Numbered from the stretch's first letter, positions 37,406-49,924 are shown. The stretch is 64,000 nt of DNA from Tretioscincus oriximinensis (GCA_022410635.1 JAJVDF010000220.1:1838715-1902714), one strand, 5' to 3'. Translations and numbers: made by a program. Notes: generated by a model not told the origin, from the letters alone.

Positions 37406-39339
37406 CACGATTGTGGAAAAACAACAAAAGCTATGTGATCTTCCCTTTATTCAAAGAAGTGTTATAAATAAACATTTTGTTACTATTAATATAAAAAGTA
37501 AGTATCAAAGAAGAGGACAGTCTGAAATTTAATTATTTGCCTTGTCTGACTTTGATTCTATTTTCACCTATCACCTCTTGGCCTTTCTAGCTAAAATCAA
37601 ATGAAGATTGTTACTTCAGGCTTAGCTTTTTTTGAAAACATGTATGACATTTATCACTTAAAGAATTGCATCTTAAGAATGTAGTGCAAGAGGAGAAATT
37701 CTTCATAGACTATCTAGCTGGTGAGNAGTCTCATATCACCTTAGAGATTAACACAGCAAGCAATAGAAATGCAAATGGTAATACACAACTGACACGTAGA
37801 ACTTCCCTGTATAACAAGGAAATGACAATCATAGAAGGTTGACCTGATAAATACCATATGCAGGATAGTAAATTGGAAGATTTTGCAATATGGAATTTGC
37901 AATATGTACTTTATTCACAAATGCACAANTAGAACAAGTGAAAGCAAATAGGCACTCCTCTAAGCAAATATCATAGCCAGCCATCATAGGTCAAATCCTC
38001 CAAGAGAAATGTCTGTAGTTAGTTTCAAAGCGGCATTTTGGCTTTCATCCAGAATGATACTTTGGCTTAGCTAGCTCTGCTTAAATTCTCAGGGATTTCC
38101 CTGTCTCCCTGTTTCTCTCTCACTCTCTGTCTTCCCACTTGCTGGTTGTGGTTATCCTGATTTGCTGGAGAATGATAAAACTGCCAGCTGGATTCTGGCT
38201 GACCTCAATTCCTCTCTCTATGGCGAGGTAGCAGTCTCCATTTTTCCTCTACCATTCAAAAGAAGAACAGGACTGACATATTGTGGCTTTTACCTTGACT
38301 TTCTCCTTTAATGTAAAACTGGCAAGACCAGGCTGAATTGGATTCCCCCCCCCCCCCGAATCTATGGGCAGACAATCCGCTCTGGTGAGTATGGGGCTTG
38401 TTAGGCAGCTAAGATGTTGAGAGTATGTATGTTTTCCTAAAATGTCTTGCAACCAAACTTTGGTCATATGTCAGTTTTAATTCAGCTTTGTTCCTCTTTC
38501 AGAGTCTTCTTCTTTCACTAAGGTTGTAAGCTAGGTACTGAGTTTTGGGGCATTTTCTAACTCCTAGAACCCATCTTTCATATAGATAATGTGCAAAGTA
38601 AATTACTATTCACTTAGCTGCTGTATTCTTAGCTGAAGATGGATTAAAACTTAAGTGTGACTGNGGCCACAGAAGCATATCTGTTCATCTCCAATATGGC
38701 TCAGGATAAGAAGATCACCTCATATTAATTTCATAACTGTTTGGCCAGAAAGAAGGCTATTCAGCTCTCTCACCTTAATTCTAGTGATTCCTTCTTGTAT
38801 GTCCATTAGATTAATTGATTTGTATGGGTTGGATTTATGGCACTCTTTTGAAATTCTAGTTAAAAGTGCTAAAAATCAGTGCCAGAATTAGGTTAGTCAT
38901 AAAATTGTCTAAAAAAGACAGAAGGGCTCCAGCACTGTAATGAGAGCTGCTACGTACCCCTAAGAAATAGTTTCTAATTCATTGGGTGCATTTTCTTTCT
39001 CTGAGTTACAATTATGCCTGCATGCACTGATAAAATACTATTTAAAAGTGATATTGATTTGTTTATGTGTGTTACCATATTTTTTCATTATCTATGCACT
39101 TTGATATATTTGACATGAAAATATATAATTCTGATAAGATGGAGAAGATCTGAATTGCAAAAGGGATACAAAGTTATAGCAAATAGTATCTTCCCAGACA
39201 AAGAAACAAATCCAATTGATTCCATTTTGGAAACAAGTCAAGATAGTACTGAGTTCAAATTCTAATTTTAAAAAATTGACAGAGAAAATCTTGGAAAATA
39301 TCTTTCTGTCCATTATAAAGCCCTACCTCTCCTTAGGTT
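37406..39339. other. Intergenic sequence without recognised genes
   Basis: 37720-37780 has the GTCTCATATCACCTTAGAGA repeat. A C run lies at 38347-38357. I see nothing else of note. Confidence 0.4.
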
Positions 39340-39516
39340 ACCATCTTCCTACTCCTCTTCTTCCTCTTCTCCTTTCCTCCTTCCACCCCCATGCCATCCC
39401 CTCTCCCTCCCTTCTTCTCCTTTTCTCTTTTCTCCTTTCCTCCCATCCTCTCTCCCTTCTTCTTTGTTTTACTTTTCTCCCTTTCTCCTTTTCCTCATTT
39501 CCTCTTTTCCTCCAAA
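39340..39516 (+). repeat. Polypyrimidine tract
   Basis: About 175 bases almost wholly C and T. It opens long low-complexity frames on both strands (Ser/Pro/Phe-rich, or Arg/Glu/Lys-rich in reverse) that are not genes. Confidence 0.9.
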
Positions 39517-39960
39517 AGGCCACCCTGCGCCACTGGGAATGGTGGGTGGACCAGGGGAGGGGAGGAGGGCAGGAGTGGGCCTGATTTGTCCTCCACCAGA
39601 AAACCTTTGTGTGCTCCCAGGAATGGAGCCTGGAGATCCGGCCTACTCCAGAAGGAAGGGAGTGGCAGGGATGATGCGGCTGCCACGATCGGACCCCTCC
39701 TGCCTGTCCCTGCCTCCCCCCTCCATCCTAGACAGGCAGTGGGGTGGCAGAGACATTTTGCTGGCAGGGAGGCGACGGGGCTGATCGTGACTCCTGCGTT
39801 TGGTGCCGCCACCATCATGGGCGGTGGAGCTTAGATCACTGTCCCATCCTGGAGTCCTTTCAGGTTCTAGATGAGACTCGAGGACCCTGCCTGGGGTCAG
39901 AAGAGGCCACTTTTGCTGGCAGGAGGGCTATTGCCCTCTTGCCGTGACTGTGCACACGGA
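39517..39960. other. GC-rich segment after the polypyrimidine tract
   Basis: Markedly more GC-rich than its surroundings, with repeated GGCAGGGA-type words and open frames on both strands. It may belong with the CT tract to one composite repeat. No protein family is recognised. Confidence 0.3.
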
Positions 39961-40338
39961 TTGGTGGATTGTATGCAAAATGACCTCATGGTCTGCTGGC
40001 TCGTTTGCATTTTATAATATAGGATATGTATATTTTTGTAAGAAGAGCATTTAATTAAAAGAAAATTATCAATGACACAGCTAGTTTCAACTATCTTATC
40101 ATTGATCTCTATTAAGGAAACTCCATTCCCTGAGCTTTATTACCTAGGCTGCCCTCTTTTGTTTTGCTATTTCCCTTTATATTAATTTATCAATATTAAT
40201 ATACTGTTAGATACTGGTACCTGAATTTCAGGGTGGGTCACAACTAAAAGGAGTTGACCAAAAATAATGCCAGTATCTGCATGGGGAGAGGATGGTATAG
40301 TGGTATAAAGGATGTGCATTTCTTTGCTGCCACCCTAC

Positions 40339-40373
40339 AAGCACACGCACACACACACAAACACACACACACC
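40339..40373 (+). repeat. (AC)n microsatellite
   Basis: Imperfect CA repeat about 100 bp before the SMIM33 start codon. Confidence 0.9.
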
Positions 40374-40477
40374 ATGCATGCTNTGTCACTGTGCACTGAG
40401 TCTTTGATTCATTATATCCATTTGTTCTCAAATAGTTTCTCTTNTTTCTCTTAGATGAACACTCTTCATTCTGAGGA

Positions 40478-40861
40478 ATGAATTTCTCTGTTTCAAGCAA
40501 TCATCAGAGACAATACAATATCCAAGGTTTTGTTGATCTTGCCTCCAAACCTGTACCATCAGGAAGAGGAGATGGCCTTGTGATGATCTCCATCATTGTT
40601 GCCCTATTTGTCTTTTTGGCCGTTATTATTATTGTGATAGTGCATTATGGCCCGCGACTGCGGATAGTCCAGATCACATTGCAGCATGAACCCATGCCAC
40701 AGGACATGGAGAATGAGGTTCACCTGACAGAGTGGAAGAAATTAGGTTCCCAAAGAAAATGCAGTATCCAGCTTCCAATGAAAATGGAGAATATCAGTGT
40801 ATCTGGGCTTCACATTCAACGTACAGAAGAGCCAAATGTTATAGAGATTACTTACCTGTGA
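40478..40861 (+). CDS. SMIM33: SMIM33, small integral membrane protein 33
   Basis: A single open frame of 127 residues, close to the human length (about 132). Residues 1-34 are polar and probably outside. A membrane span covers roughly residues 35-57 (VMISIIVALFVFLAVIIIVI), directly followed by the conserved VHYGPRL motif. The C-terminal half is polar with an HLTEWKKLG motif and ends VIEITYL, like the mammalian IDEVTCL-type end. The gene lies between ECSCR and STING1 and opposite to both in strand, as I recall for human 5q31. Function is unknown. The ATG at 40478 lies 24 bases past a TTTCTCTTAG acceptor (ends 40454), so the coding sequence is probably one exon after a non-coding 5' exon. An antisense L1 begins eight bases past the stop. 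Confidence 0.8.
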   Translation: MNFSVSSNHQRQYNIQGFVDLASKPVPSGRGDGLVMISIIVALFVFLAVIIIVIVHYGPRLRIVQITLQHEPMPQDMENEVHLTEWKKLGSQRKCSIQLPMKMENISVSGLHIQRTEEPNVIEITYL

Positions 40862-40868
40862 AAAGGAG

Positions 40869-41560
40869 ATTTTTTTAATTTTATTTTAACAACTTTAATG
40901 AGAAACATTTGTGTAAATACAATAACAATTTGTTAAAAATAATTTTGAATAAACATTAACAATGAAAACAAGACTGAGTCGGAGTCAGATTTAAACAGTT
41001 TACAACCCACGATACTCTAGAATGCATGAAAGAACACAAAGAAAAATACCAGTTCCATTATCAGTAAGAAGTAGTCCTGAGGGAAAGGATAATGCAGGGA
41101 AAACCACAGTACGAGTACCAGAGTGATCCATTATTGTAGACCCTATTCCCAGAGTTCAACAACCCAAGGGAGGTTAAACAACCAATTTGAAGTTTTCAGA
41201 GTGCAAACTGTGGTCATATAAGAAGACTGAAGATGTACCGAAGTGTTCTGTCTAACCACTTTAAGAAAAGGGGCCCACTTTGCAAGAAAAGCCNAAAAAC
41301 TCTCATGCGATAATCCAAGCATTCTGTCCCTTTGAGAGCCCACGGACTCATTCAAAACTAAAGCCTAAGTTTTAGCCATCCACACCCCACCATGCTTCCA
41401 ATTCTGTGCAATTAGGGTTTTGGCCGTGGTAAGAAGGGATTTTAATAAGTCATGATTCCTTAAATGATTGTGTTCCTCACTAAATAGAAAGAGAAAAACC
41501 AGCCCAGGGGTGAGTTGACTATTGGCATTAAAAACTAAAGACAGAGTCAGAGACACCATT
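40869..41560 (-). mobile_element. L1 LINE 3' end just past SMIM33
   Basis: On the minus strand the end of ORF2 is readable (SLLTTAKTLIAQNWKHG), followed by a 3' untranslated part and an A-rich tail whose complement begins at 40869, eight bases past the SMIM33 stop. Confidence 0.65.
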
Positions 41561-43570
41561 GAGCAGAATTTTTTTAAGTTTACGACAATCCCACTACATG
41601 TGTAGATATGTACTAGTCATCCCACAGCCATGGCAACATTTAGAGCTAATAACACTGTTCATTGTATGTCATTGGATGGGGCTGCAGCAGTATACTTCTT
41701 CAGATGCCAGGGGATCAGTGTTCAGCCATCTGAAGAAGTAAATGTGCCTATGGAAGCTCATGCTATCTACCTTTCTTTTGTTAATCTCCAAGTGCTACTA
41801 GCCCCCTTGCTGGACTTTATGGATAAATACTGTTATAGAAGCAATAAACATGAGATTGGCCAGATAAGTAGGTAATAGAGAGGTGTGGTGTGCTATGTTC
41901 TACACAATCATGAAGAACCAGATACTTAACATGAAATGCTATCTAATGGCAAAGGAATATCTCTTATTCCAAAGTTGCTAGGTAGTTGTGCATCATATGC
42001 CTGAAGGATTTCAAACGTACATTATTATCTTTACAAACTACATTATCAGCAACANAGATGCAAAATGGGCTCTAAGCGAGCACGTGTTTGTGTCATGCTG
42101 CCTTCCTCTTCAAATGAGAACTCTGATGAAGTACCTGTTACTCTTGAAGTTCTTAGCTTTAAGATAGGATCAAGACAGAGGATTCTGTGGATCAAATATC
42201 AATTGCTTCTATAAACGAGAGTGANAGCCAAGTTACACAGGCAGATCGAGAGAATATGGCAGTAGATGGCTTTACTGAATGATGTTAAACTCAGTAGCAA
42301 CTATGGCATTCAGCAAAGTTAACTGAGAAACTCCGAACTATCAGGCCCCACAAACAAATCCACCCATGAGCAGTTAGAAGGCTAGAAGTAAAGCCATAGG
42401 TTCAGTCCCGGGGTATTGCAGCCTATTCAGTTCTTGGCTTCCATGTTTTAACTACTTATACCCATGAAACAGACCAAGATATACACCCAGTTTTATTGTT
42501 TTAACAGAAGGCAGCAGTAGATAATGTCTGTCCAAATACTAAAGTTTCCCCGAAAAGTGCTTTTCTGACACATACTTTTAGCCCAACATTAGTCCTGAAG
42601 AACTGGAGTAAACAAAGAAAAACTTGGTTTAGTCCAGTTTCATCAGGACTGAAGATGGATTAAAACTATGTGTTGGAAGAGCACCTCACAGACAGAATGG
42701 TGAAACTGTCCGAGGTTGACTAAGGGTCACCCTCATGAAGCCAAGAGCAGAAAGGGTTGCCAGTGACAATGTTAGTCGCTAGCAACACTCTGCTGTGCAC
42801 CTAGGACTCTGTTATAAGCTTCTAACTGCTCATAGACTGTGGGTGGGGTATGATAACTTGCTATTTTGCACTCTTAGTTTGCTGAACAATACAGCTACTT
42901 CTGAGCTTGGCATCACTCAGTAAAAGTCATCATGGGCTCATGTTCTTGATATGACTATCAGTTTCACCTGCAGAATCAGACACCATNATCTTATTCCTCA
43001 CTCAAAGAAGAAGGCAGCGTAACACTGGACTGCTTGGATCTTCTTCGTGTGAGTGTCTTGATTTATGCCAACTCTAGAACTTCCAATTTGAACAGCTTTT
43101 CGTGCCTATTGCTACCTTCTGCTATAAAATAAAACTCTACTGTAAAGCATATCCTGTGTGAATGACAGCAAGACAGGGCAATATGTCTGTTATACACAGT
43201 TTAACGAGTTGGACTCTTTAAATAGTTTTTCAACTGGATATTGATCTCCTTCCAGTGATCCAAATCTAAGAATTATTTTGGCTCATTCATGTAATTTTCC
43301 CCAGAATTTTCCCCATAGACATTCTGAGCAAGTGTTCAGCATTGGCAGGGACCCAGAAAATGTAATCTTAGGAAGCTAGGCACAAGTTTAGCAGCAAAGT
43401 TTTTTCTCATTTTTTAAATTAAATATATATATAAAAAAGTTTATTTTCTTAATTAACAAGTTAGTTTCTTCCTCTCTCCAGCAGTTCATTTCTTATAATT
43501 TTAGCCACTAATGTAGTTCATGTCTTCATAATTATTTATTTCTTGTGCCATCACATCCAAGAGAAGAAAG
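41561..43570. other. Intergenic sequence between SMIM33 and the long CR1
   Basis: 41670-41800 carries the CTTCAGATGCCAGGG...AATCTCCAAGTGCTACTAG type repeat. I recognise no gene in the remainder. Confidence 0.4.
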
Positions 43571-43574
43571 GGTT

Positions 43575-45552
43575 CTGCCAAGTCCAAGAAGACACCCGTT
43601 CGGCTTACCTCTGCAGTGAAGGAAGTAATTAGAATGAAGAGCAACTCATTTAAAAAGTGGAAGGCTTATCCTAATGAGGAGAACAGAAGGGAGCACAAAC
43701 TGTGGCAAACCAAATGCAAGGTGATAGTCAGGGATGCGAAGAAAAACTTTGCAAAGAATATTAGAAGAAACAATAAGGACTTTTTCTAATATATCAGAAA
43801 TAAGAATCCTACCAGGAAAGCAGTCGGACCACTAGACAGCAATGGACAAAAGGGCATAATCAAGGAGGACGTGGAAATTGCAGAGAGGTTAAATGAATTT
43901 TTTGCTTCAGTTTTCACTGAAGAAGACAGAGGGAATTTACCCGCAACAGATTTAGTTTTCTCAGAAAGAACACCAGAGGAATTGAACGGGATAGAGATAA
44001 CAAGGGAGGAGGTCCTTGCTAGCCTTAATAAGCTGAACATTTATAAATCCCCAGGGCCAGACGGCATTCACCCAAGAATTCTTAAAGAACTCAAATGCGA
44101 AATTGCTGAACTTCTAACCAAAATATTTAATCTTTCCTTAAGATCAGGCATAATACCANAATATATCAGAAATAAGAATCCTACCAGGAAAGCAGTCGGA
44201 CCACTAGACAGCAATGGACAAAAGGGCATAATCAAGGAGGACGTGGAAATTGCAGAGAGGTTAAATGAATTTTTTGCTTCAGTTTTCACTGAAGAAGACA
44301 GAGGGAATTTACCCGCAACAGATTTAGTTTTCTCAGAAAGAACACCAGAGGAATTGAACGGGATAGAGATAACAAGGGAGGAGGTCCTTGNTAGCCTTAA
44401 TAAGCTGAACATTTATAAATCCCCAGGGCCAGACGGCATTCACCCAAGAATTCTTAAAGAACTCAAATGCGAAATTGCTGAACTTCTAACCAAAATATTT
44501 AATCTTTCCTTAAGATCAGGCATAATACCAGTAGATTGGAGGGAAATTATAGACCCACCAGTTTAACATCAGTTCCAGGTAAAGTGTTGGAAACCATAAT
44601 TAAGGACAAAATTACTAAACACATGGAGAAGCATGCATTCTTTGAGAGTGTTAACAAACATGTAGATAAATGGGATCCAGTGGATATTATCTATCTAGAT
44701 TTTCAGAAGGCTTTTGATAAAGTCCCTCATCAAAGACTTCTAAAAAAGCTCCATACTCATGGTATAAGAGGACAGACTTTGTCCTGGATTGGAAACTGGC
44801 TAAAAGATAGAAAACAGAGGGTAGTATTAAATGGACAGTTCTCTGAGTGGAAAGAGGTAAGAAGTGGGGTACCCCAGGGATCTGTACTGGGACCCTTGCT
44901 TTTCAATATATTTATAAATGATCTGGATGCCGAAGTAAATAGTGAAGTAGCCAAGTTTGCTTACGACACTAAACTGTTCAGGGTAGTAAAAACTGAAAAT
45001 GATTGTAAGGCACTCCAGAGTGATTTATTGAAATTGGGTGAGCGGGCATCAAAGTGGCAAATGCACTTCAACTTAAGCAAGTGCAAGGTCATGCACGTTG
45101 GGGCAAAGAACCCAAAATACTCCTACCAGCTGATGGGAACCAAGCTTTCTGTGACCAAGCAAGGAAAGGATCTTGGGGTGTTGGTGGACAATTCAATGAA
45201 AATGTCAATCCAGTGTGCAGCGGCAGCAAAAAAGGCAAATTCCATGTTGGGGATAATTAGGAAGGGAATCGAAAACAAGTCAGAAACTGTTGTTTTGACT
45301 CTATAAATCTGTGGTGAGGCCACATTTGGAATACTGTGTTCAATTCTGGTCACCACATCTCAAGAGGGACATTTTGGAACTGGAGAAGGTGCAGAAAAGG
45401 CAACAAAAATGATCAAGGGTTTGGAGCACCTCNCTTACGAAGCAAGGCTGCAACGTCTGGGCCTCTTCAGCCTTGAAAGGCGACGTCTGAGAGGAGATCT
45501 GATTGAAGTGTACAAAATCATGCATGGGATAGACAGGGTGAATAGAGAAAAA
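43575..45552 (+). mobile_element. CR1 LINE with reverse-transcriptase coding region
   Basis: The longest CR1 in the window. It has linker sequence, the RT start (SPGPDGIHPRILKELK), [37 protein letters not shown] and a changed catalytic box (FAYDT where FADDT is usual). The frame breaks near 44566/44536. A 372-bp stretch is duplicated at 43787-44531. The element stops abruptly at AATAGAGAAAAA, where other copies continue. Confidence 0.9.
43787..44531 (+). repeat. 372-bp exact tandem duplication inside CR1
   Basis: 43787-44158 and 44160-44531 look identical except for single ambiguous bases. The join carries an N at 44159. Because 372 is a multiple of three, the frame stays open across it. Confidence 0.85.
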
Positions 45553-45806
45553 TGTGTGTAGAACTAGATAGCAGGAAACCAATAAGATAGCAGAGCGTAT
45601 AAAAGCAGACAGAACCACAACTTAGGATCAGACAAGCACTAAAAATTATTAAAGCTTTAAAAACAAGCTAGCATTGGAGAACTGTTTTCTCCCAAGTCCT
45701 TGCCAAAAGGCAGAAACATTTAGAGTGGTATAAATAGAAAAGCAGCAGAAATGAGACTTAGAAACAGAATAAACACTAAAGCTACTAAACTTCCATTAAC
45801 CAGCTA
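45553..45806 (+). promoter_or_regulatory. LTR/promoter-like sequence at the CR1-ERV border
   Basis: Starts TGTGTGTAGAACTAG exactly where CR1 stops, then ACCAATAAGA (CCAAT-type) and CGTATAAAAGCAG (TATA-type) about 30 bp apart. This could be the U3/R start of an LTR in plus direction. It does not resemble the antisense LTR part at 50084-50400. Confidence 0.3.
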
Positions 45807-48800
45807 GAAATGGTTACATAGCAAAACTAAGCTACATATAAAATAAAAAATAGAAAAGCAGGCAGGAATTAAACCAAGAAACAAAATAAACAGATAAAGA
45901 CAAATACAAGATCAGGTAAGCCGGAAGCTTTCTTCCTTCTTTGTGCTAGGGAGGCAAAAAACGTCTATTAAGCCCCCCAGCCCACCACCAAATGTAGAAT
46001 TATCCTGCAAAGGAATAAAACTGCAAAATAGTCCTTAGATTAATACCTATTACACTAAAATTAAAAGGTGGAGTAAGACCATGTTAAAATATTTATTGCT
46101 GCTTCTTCTCCAAGGCTGGTACCTGTAGAAAATAAATTGCACTACAAAGAAGTAGAAAAGGAGTAAAACAAGCATTTTTAGCCACTGTTGCCTGGAAAAT
46201 ACCATGAAAGGATTTCTTACAAATTTAGCTGGCACCCACAATGACCCGCCTTAGCTGTACTTCCAACAAAGCCGAAGGATTCCAATTTTACGCGTGGAAG
46301 TGCCACTGCCTCACCCAAAATGGTGTCCAGGACAAAAGAATTGCATTAGCTTAAAAGAGGGGGTCCCCATTTTTGCCTAAGATGGCGGCTTAAGGCAAAC
46401 AAGGTAGGGACAGAAAAATGGCCACAATCAAGTAACAAAGAAAATTTAACACGTGGCTTTCTGGCTTCCAAATTAATTTTGCTTAGCTTCAGGGAGAGGG
46501 ACAAAGACAAAAGGCAATGGACACAGAAAGAGCATACACACCTGTAGATTCAAAAAGCATTTTAACCCAGAATGATTAAATTTTAAAGCCTGCCTTTGCC
46601 GAACAAGACTGGGGCAATATTAAAGCCACAGTCCTGGAGGAAGTGAACTTGGGAACTGGATTTTAACAGTCACAACCTTATCCTAAAAAGAAATTTCCTT
46701 TTTCTCTATGCAGATCAGATTTTTAAAAAGATGGCACGGTCCTGGCTTGAGAAAGCATTCCCTGGGCAGTGGCTGGAATACAACCGGGATCAGAGATGGC
46801 TCTCTGGGGGCAAACAGATGCCATGTGATTTGAGTTATCACAAACATAACATCTCCTTTCTTCTATATTACTTCCTTTTTTCCTTACTGTATCACTCCTA
46901 GCCCTGCAGTTTTTCCACTTAGATCCAGATCTAAAACAAAACCTACATTTTAAAGGAACTGTGGATTCTTCCTGCGTTTGAGTTAAAGTGCCAGCAAGCA
47001 AGCACATATTATATGACTTTATAAATTTAACGCAAGCATCTCCTATAGACTGTTTTACAGAGGAGAAAGGCTTGGTTGGCACTTCCTTATCAGGTACGCG
47101 TCTCAGAGCCCTGAGTGCAGCCTGACCTATAATGGGAAAAGCCTCTTTTGGGGTATCTGGCTGGCCATTTACAGTGGCATACCTACCCTCCCCATCTCTG
47201 CTGGTAACCTCTACAACTGGGGATGCTATGGGTCCCCCAAGGGTCCAGTCTGAATCTAAGATGGTCTCTCCCTGTTGTGTGACATCAATTAATCCTTGCT
47301 GTACTGCTCCTTTAATGGACACAGCTTTCTCTTTGCTTTTGACAGTCAGGGCGTCCGTCCTGACTGTCTGTGCTGCTTCAGCGCCTTGGATAGCGATCGG
47401 CTGTACCGGTAGAGCAGCAACAGCGGGGTTTCCCTATACCTCCTCCTGAAGCGCTCCCGTAGGCCTCCGGACCCTCCTTCAGATCGCTAACCATAGCGTC
47501 CGACCCATTTACTGGGACTTTTCTTCCTGGGATGTCCCCGTATCCCGAGGGATTCCTGAGGGCTTCCTGGTTTAAAATAGCCCTGAGGAATACTTGCCAA
47601 GTAAACCTGAGGTCTTCCTTGACTTTGGATCTGCAAAACAGATCCATACCTACCCTTTTCCAGTCATCCGCAACACTAAACAATCTCTCAAGATCATTTT
47701 CTAGGTTCCTTTGCTCTAAAGCCTTCTGGAACCACGGAGAAATGGCGAAGACCTTCAGAAAAAACTTTTTCAGCTTTTTCTCATTGACTGAATTACCTGG
47801 ATCGGTTTCCTGCAGAAACTGCATCCCTACCTTGACCGCCCNGGTTACATAGCAAAACTAAGCTACATATAAAATAAAAAATAGAAAAGCAGGCAGGAAT
47901 TAAACCAAGAAACAAAATAAACAGATAAAGACAAATACAAGATCAGGTAAGCCGGAAGCTTTCTTCCTTCTTTGTGCTAGGGAGGCAAAAAACGTCTATT
48001 AAGCCCCCCAGCCCACCACCAAATGTAGAATTATCCTGCAAAGGAATAAAACTGCAAAATAGTCCTTAGATTAATACCTATTACACTAAAATTAAAAGGT
48101 GGAGTAAGACCATGTTAAAATATTTATTGCTGCTTCTTCTCCAAGGCTGGTACCTGTAGAAAATAAATTGCACTACAAAGAAGTAGAAAAGGAGTAAAAC
48201 AAGCATTTTTAGCCACTGTTGCCTGGAAAATACCATGAAAGGATTTCTTACAAATTTAGCTGGCACCCACAATGACCCGCCTTAGCTGTACTTCCAACAA
48301 AGCCGAAGGATTCCAATTTTACGCGTGGAAGTGCCACTGCCTCACCCAAAATGGTGTCCAGGACAAAAGAATTGCATTAGCTTAAAAGAGGGGGTCCCCA
48401 TTTTTGCCTAAGATGGCGGCTTAAGGCAAACAAGGTAGGGACAGAAAAATGGCCACAATCAAGTAACAAAGAAAATTTAACACGTGGCTTTCTGGCTTCC
48501 AAATTAATTTTGCTTAGCTTCAGGGAGAGGGACAAAGACAAAAGGCAATGGACACAGAAAGAGCATACACACCTGTAGATTCAAAAAGCATTTTAACCCA
48601 GAATGATTAAATTTTAAAGCCTGCCTTTGCCGAACAAGACTGGGGCAATATTAAAGCCACAGTCCTGGAGGAAGTGAACTTGGGAACTGGATTTTAACAG
48701 TCACAACCTTATCCTAAAAAGAAATTTCCTTTTTCTCTATGCAGATCAGATTTTTAAAAAGATGGCACGGTCCTGGCTTGAGAAAGCATTCCCTGGGCAG

Positions 48801-49872
48801 TGGCTGGAATACAACCGGGATCAGAGATGGCTCTCTGGGGGCAAACAGATGCCATGTGATTTGAGTTATCACAAACATAACATCTCCTTTCTTCTATATT
48901 ACTTCCTTTTTTCCTTACTGTATCACTCCTAGCCCTGCAGTTTTTCCACTTAGATCCAGATCTAAAACAAAACCTACATTTTAAAGGAACTGTGGATTCT
49001 TCCTGCGTTTGAGTTAAAGTGCCAGCAAGCAAGCACATATTATATGACTTTATAAATTTAACGCAAGCATCTCCTATAGACTGTTTTACAGAGGAGAAAG
49101 GCTTGGTTGGCACTTCCTTATCAGGTACGCGTCTCAGAGCCCTGAGTGCAGCCTGACCTATAATGGGAAAAGCCTCTTTTGGGGTATCTGGCTGGCCATT
49201 TACAGTGGCATACCTACCCTCCCCATCTCTGCTGGTAACCTCTACAACTGGGGATGCTATGGGTCCCCCAAGGGTCCAGTCTGAATCTAAGATGGTCTCT
49301 CCCTGTTGTGTGACATCAATTAATCCTTGCTGTACTGCTCCTTTAATGGACACAGCTTTCTCTTTGCTTTTGACAGTCAGGGCGTCCGTCCTGACTGTCT
49401 GTGCTGCTTCAGCGCCTTGGATAGCGATCGGCTGTACCGGTAGAGCAGCAACAGCGGGGTTTCCCTATACCTCCTCCTGAAGCGCTCCCGTAGGCCTCCG
49501 GACCCTCCTTCAGATCGCTAACCATAGCGTCCGACCCATTTACTGGGACTTTTCTTCCTGGGATGTCCCCGTATCCCGAGGGATTCCTGAGGGCTTCCTG
49601 GTTTAAAATAGCCCTGAGGAATACTTGCCAAGTAAACCTGAGGTCTTCCTTGACTTTGGATCTGCAAAACAGATCCATACCTACCCTTTTCCAGTCATCC
49701 GCAACACTAAACAATCTCTCAAGATCATTTTCTAGGTTCCTTTGCTCTAAAGCCTTCTGGAACCACGGAGAAATGGCGAAGACCTTCAGAAAAAACTTTT
49801 TCAGCTTTTTCTCATTGACTGAATTACCTGGATCGGTTTCCTGCAGAAACTGCATCCCTACCTTGACCGCCC
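45807..49872. repeat. 2031-bp exact tandem duplication of ERV sequence
   Basis: The unit starting GGTTACATAGCAAAACTAAG at about 45807 recurs at about 47843; feature offsets are all 2031 bp. Single N bases stand at both copy ends (47842 and 49873), after the same TTGACCGCCC. Confidence 0.9.
46723..47841 (-). pseudogene. Endogenous retrovirus gag, left copy (5' truncated)
   Basis: Same sequence as the right copy, but the start of the matrix region is cut off at the N at 47842. It has the matrix/capsid part (47824-47378), a frame break, then the nucleocapsid part (47322-46723). Confidence 0.8.
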
Positions 49873-49924
49873 NGATCACCATCCCTGGCCCTGCATCTAC
49901 TCCTTTAGACTTAGCCCCGCCCAT
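48754..49924 (-). pseudogene. Endogenous retrovirus gag, right copy
   Basis: On the minus strand the gag start is MGGAKSKG at 49924, a myristoylation-type N-terminus; an ATG three codons earlier (49933) is also in frame. The matrix part has the SPWF and DDWKRVG wording of betaretrovirus-like matrix. That frame ends at 49409. The rest continues in another frame (49353-48754) and has a zinc knuckle C-x2-C-x4-H-x4-C (CYVCDNSNHMASVC) preceded by a second cysteine cluster. The frame shift between 49412 and 49353 makes it non-functional as read. No protease, polymerase or envelope is seen beyond 48754. Confidence 0.8.

Noticed and set aside
39338..39834. Several overlapping open frames of 60-150 residues
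   Set aside because: They are produced by the polypyrimidine tract and the adjacent GC-rich segment; compositions mirror the repeat and no family is recognised.
40948..40953. AATAAA as the native SMIM33 poly(A) signal
   Set aside because: It lies in the antisense L1 end, so it may be used but cannot be taken as the ancestral signal.
46050..46241. Minus-strand 63-residue hydrophobic frame, repeated at 48081-48272
   Set aside because: It is within ERV-derived sequence past gag and resembles no retroviral or cellular protein I know; too short to call.
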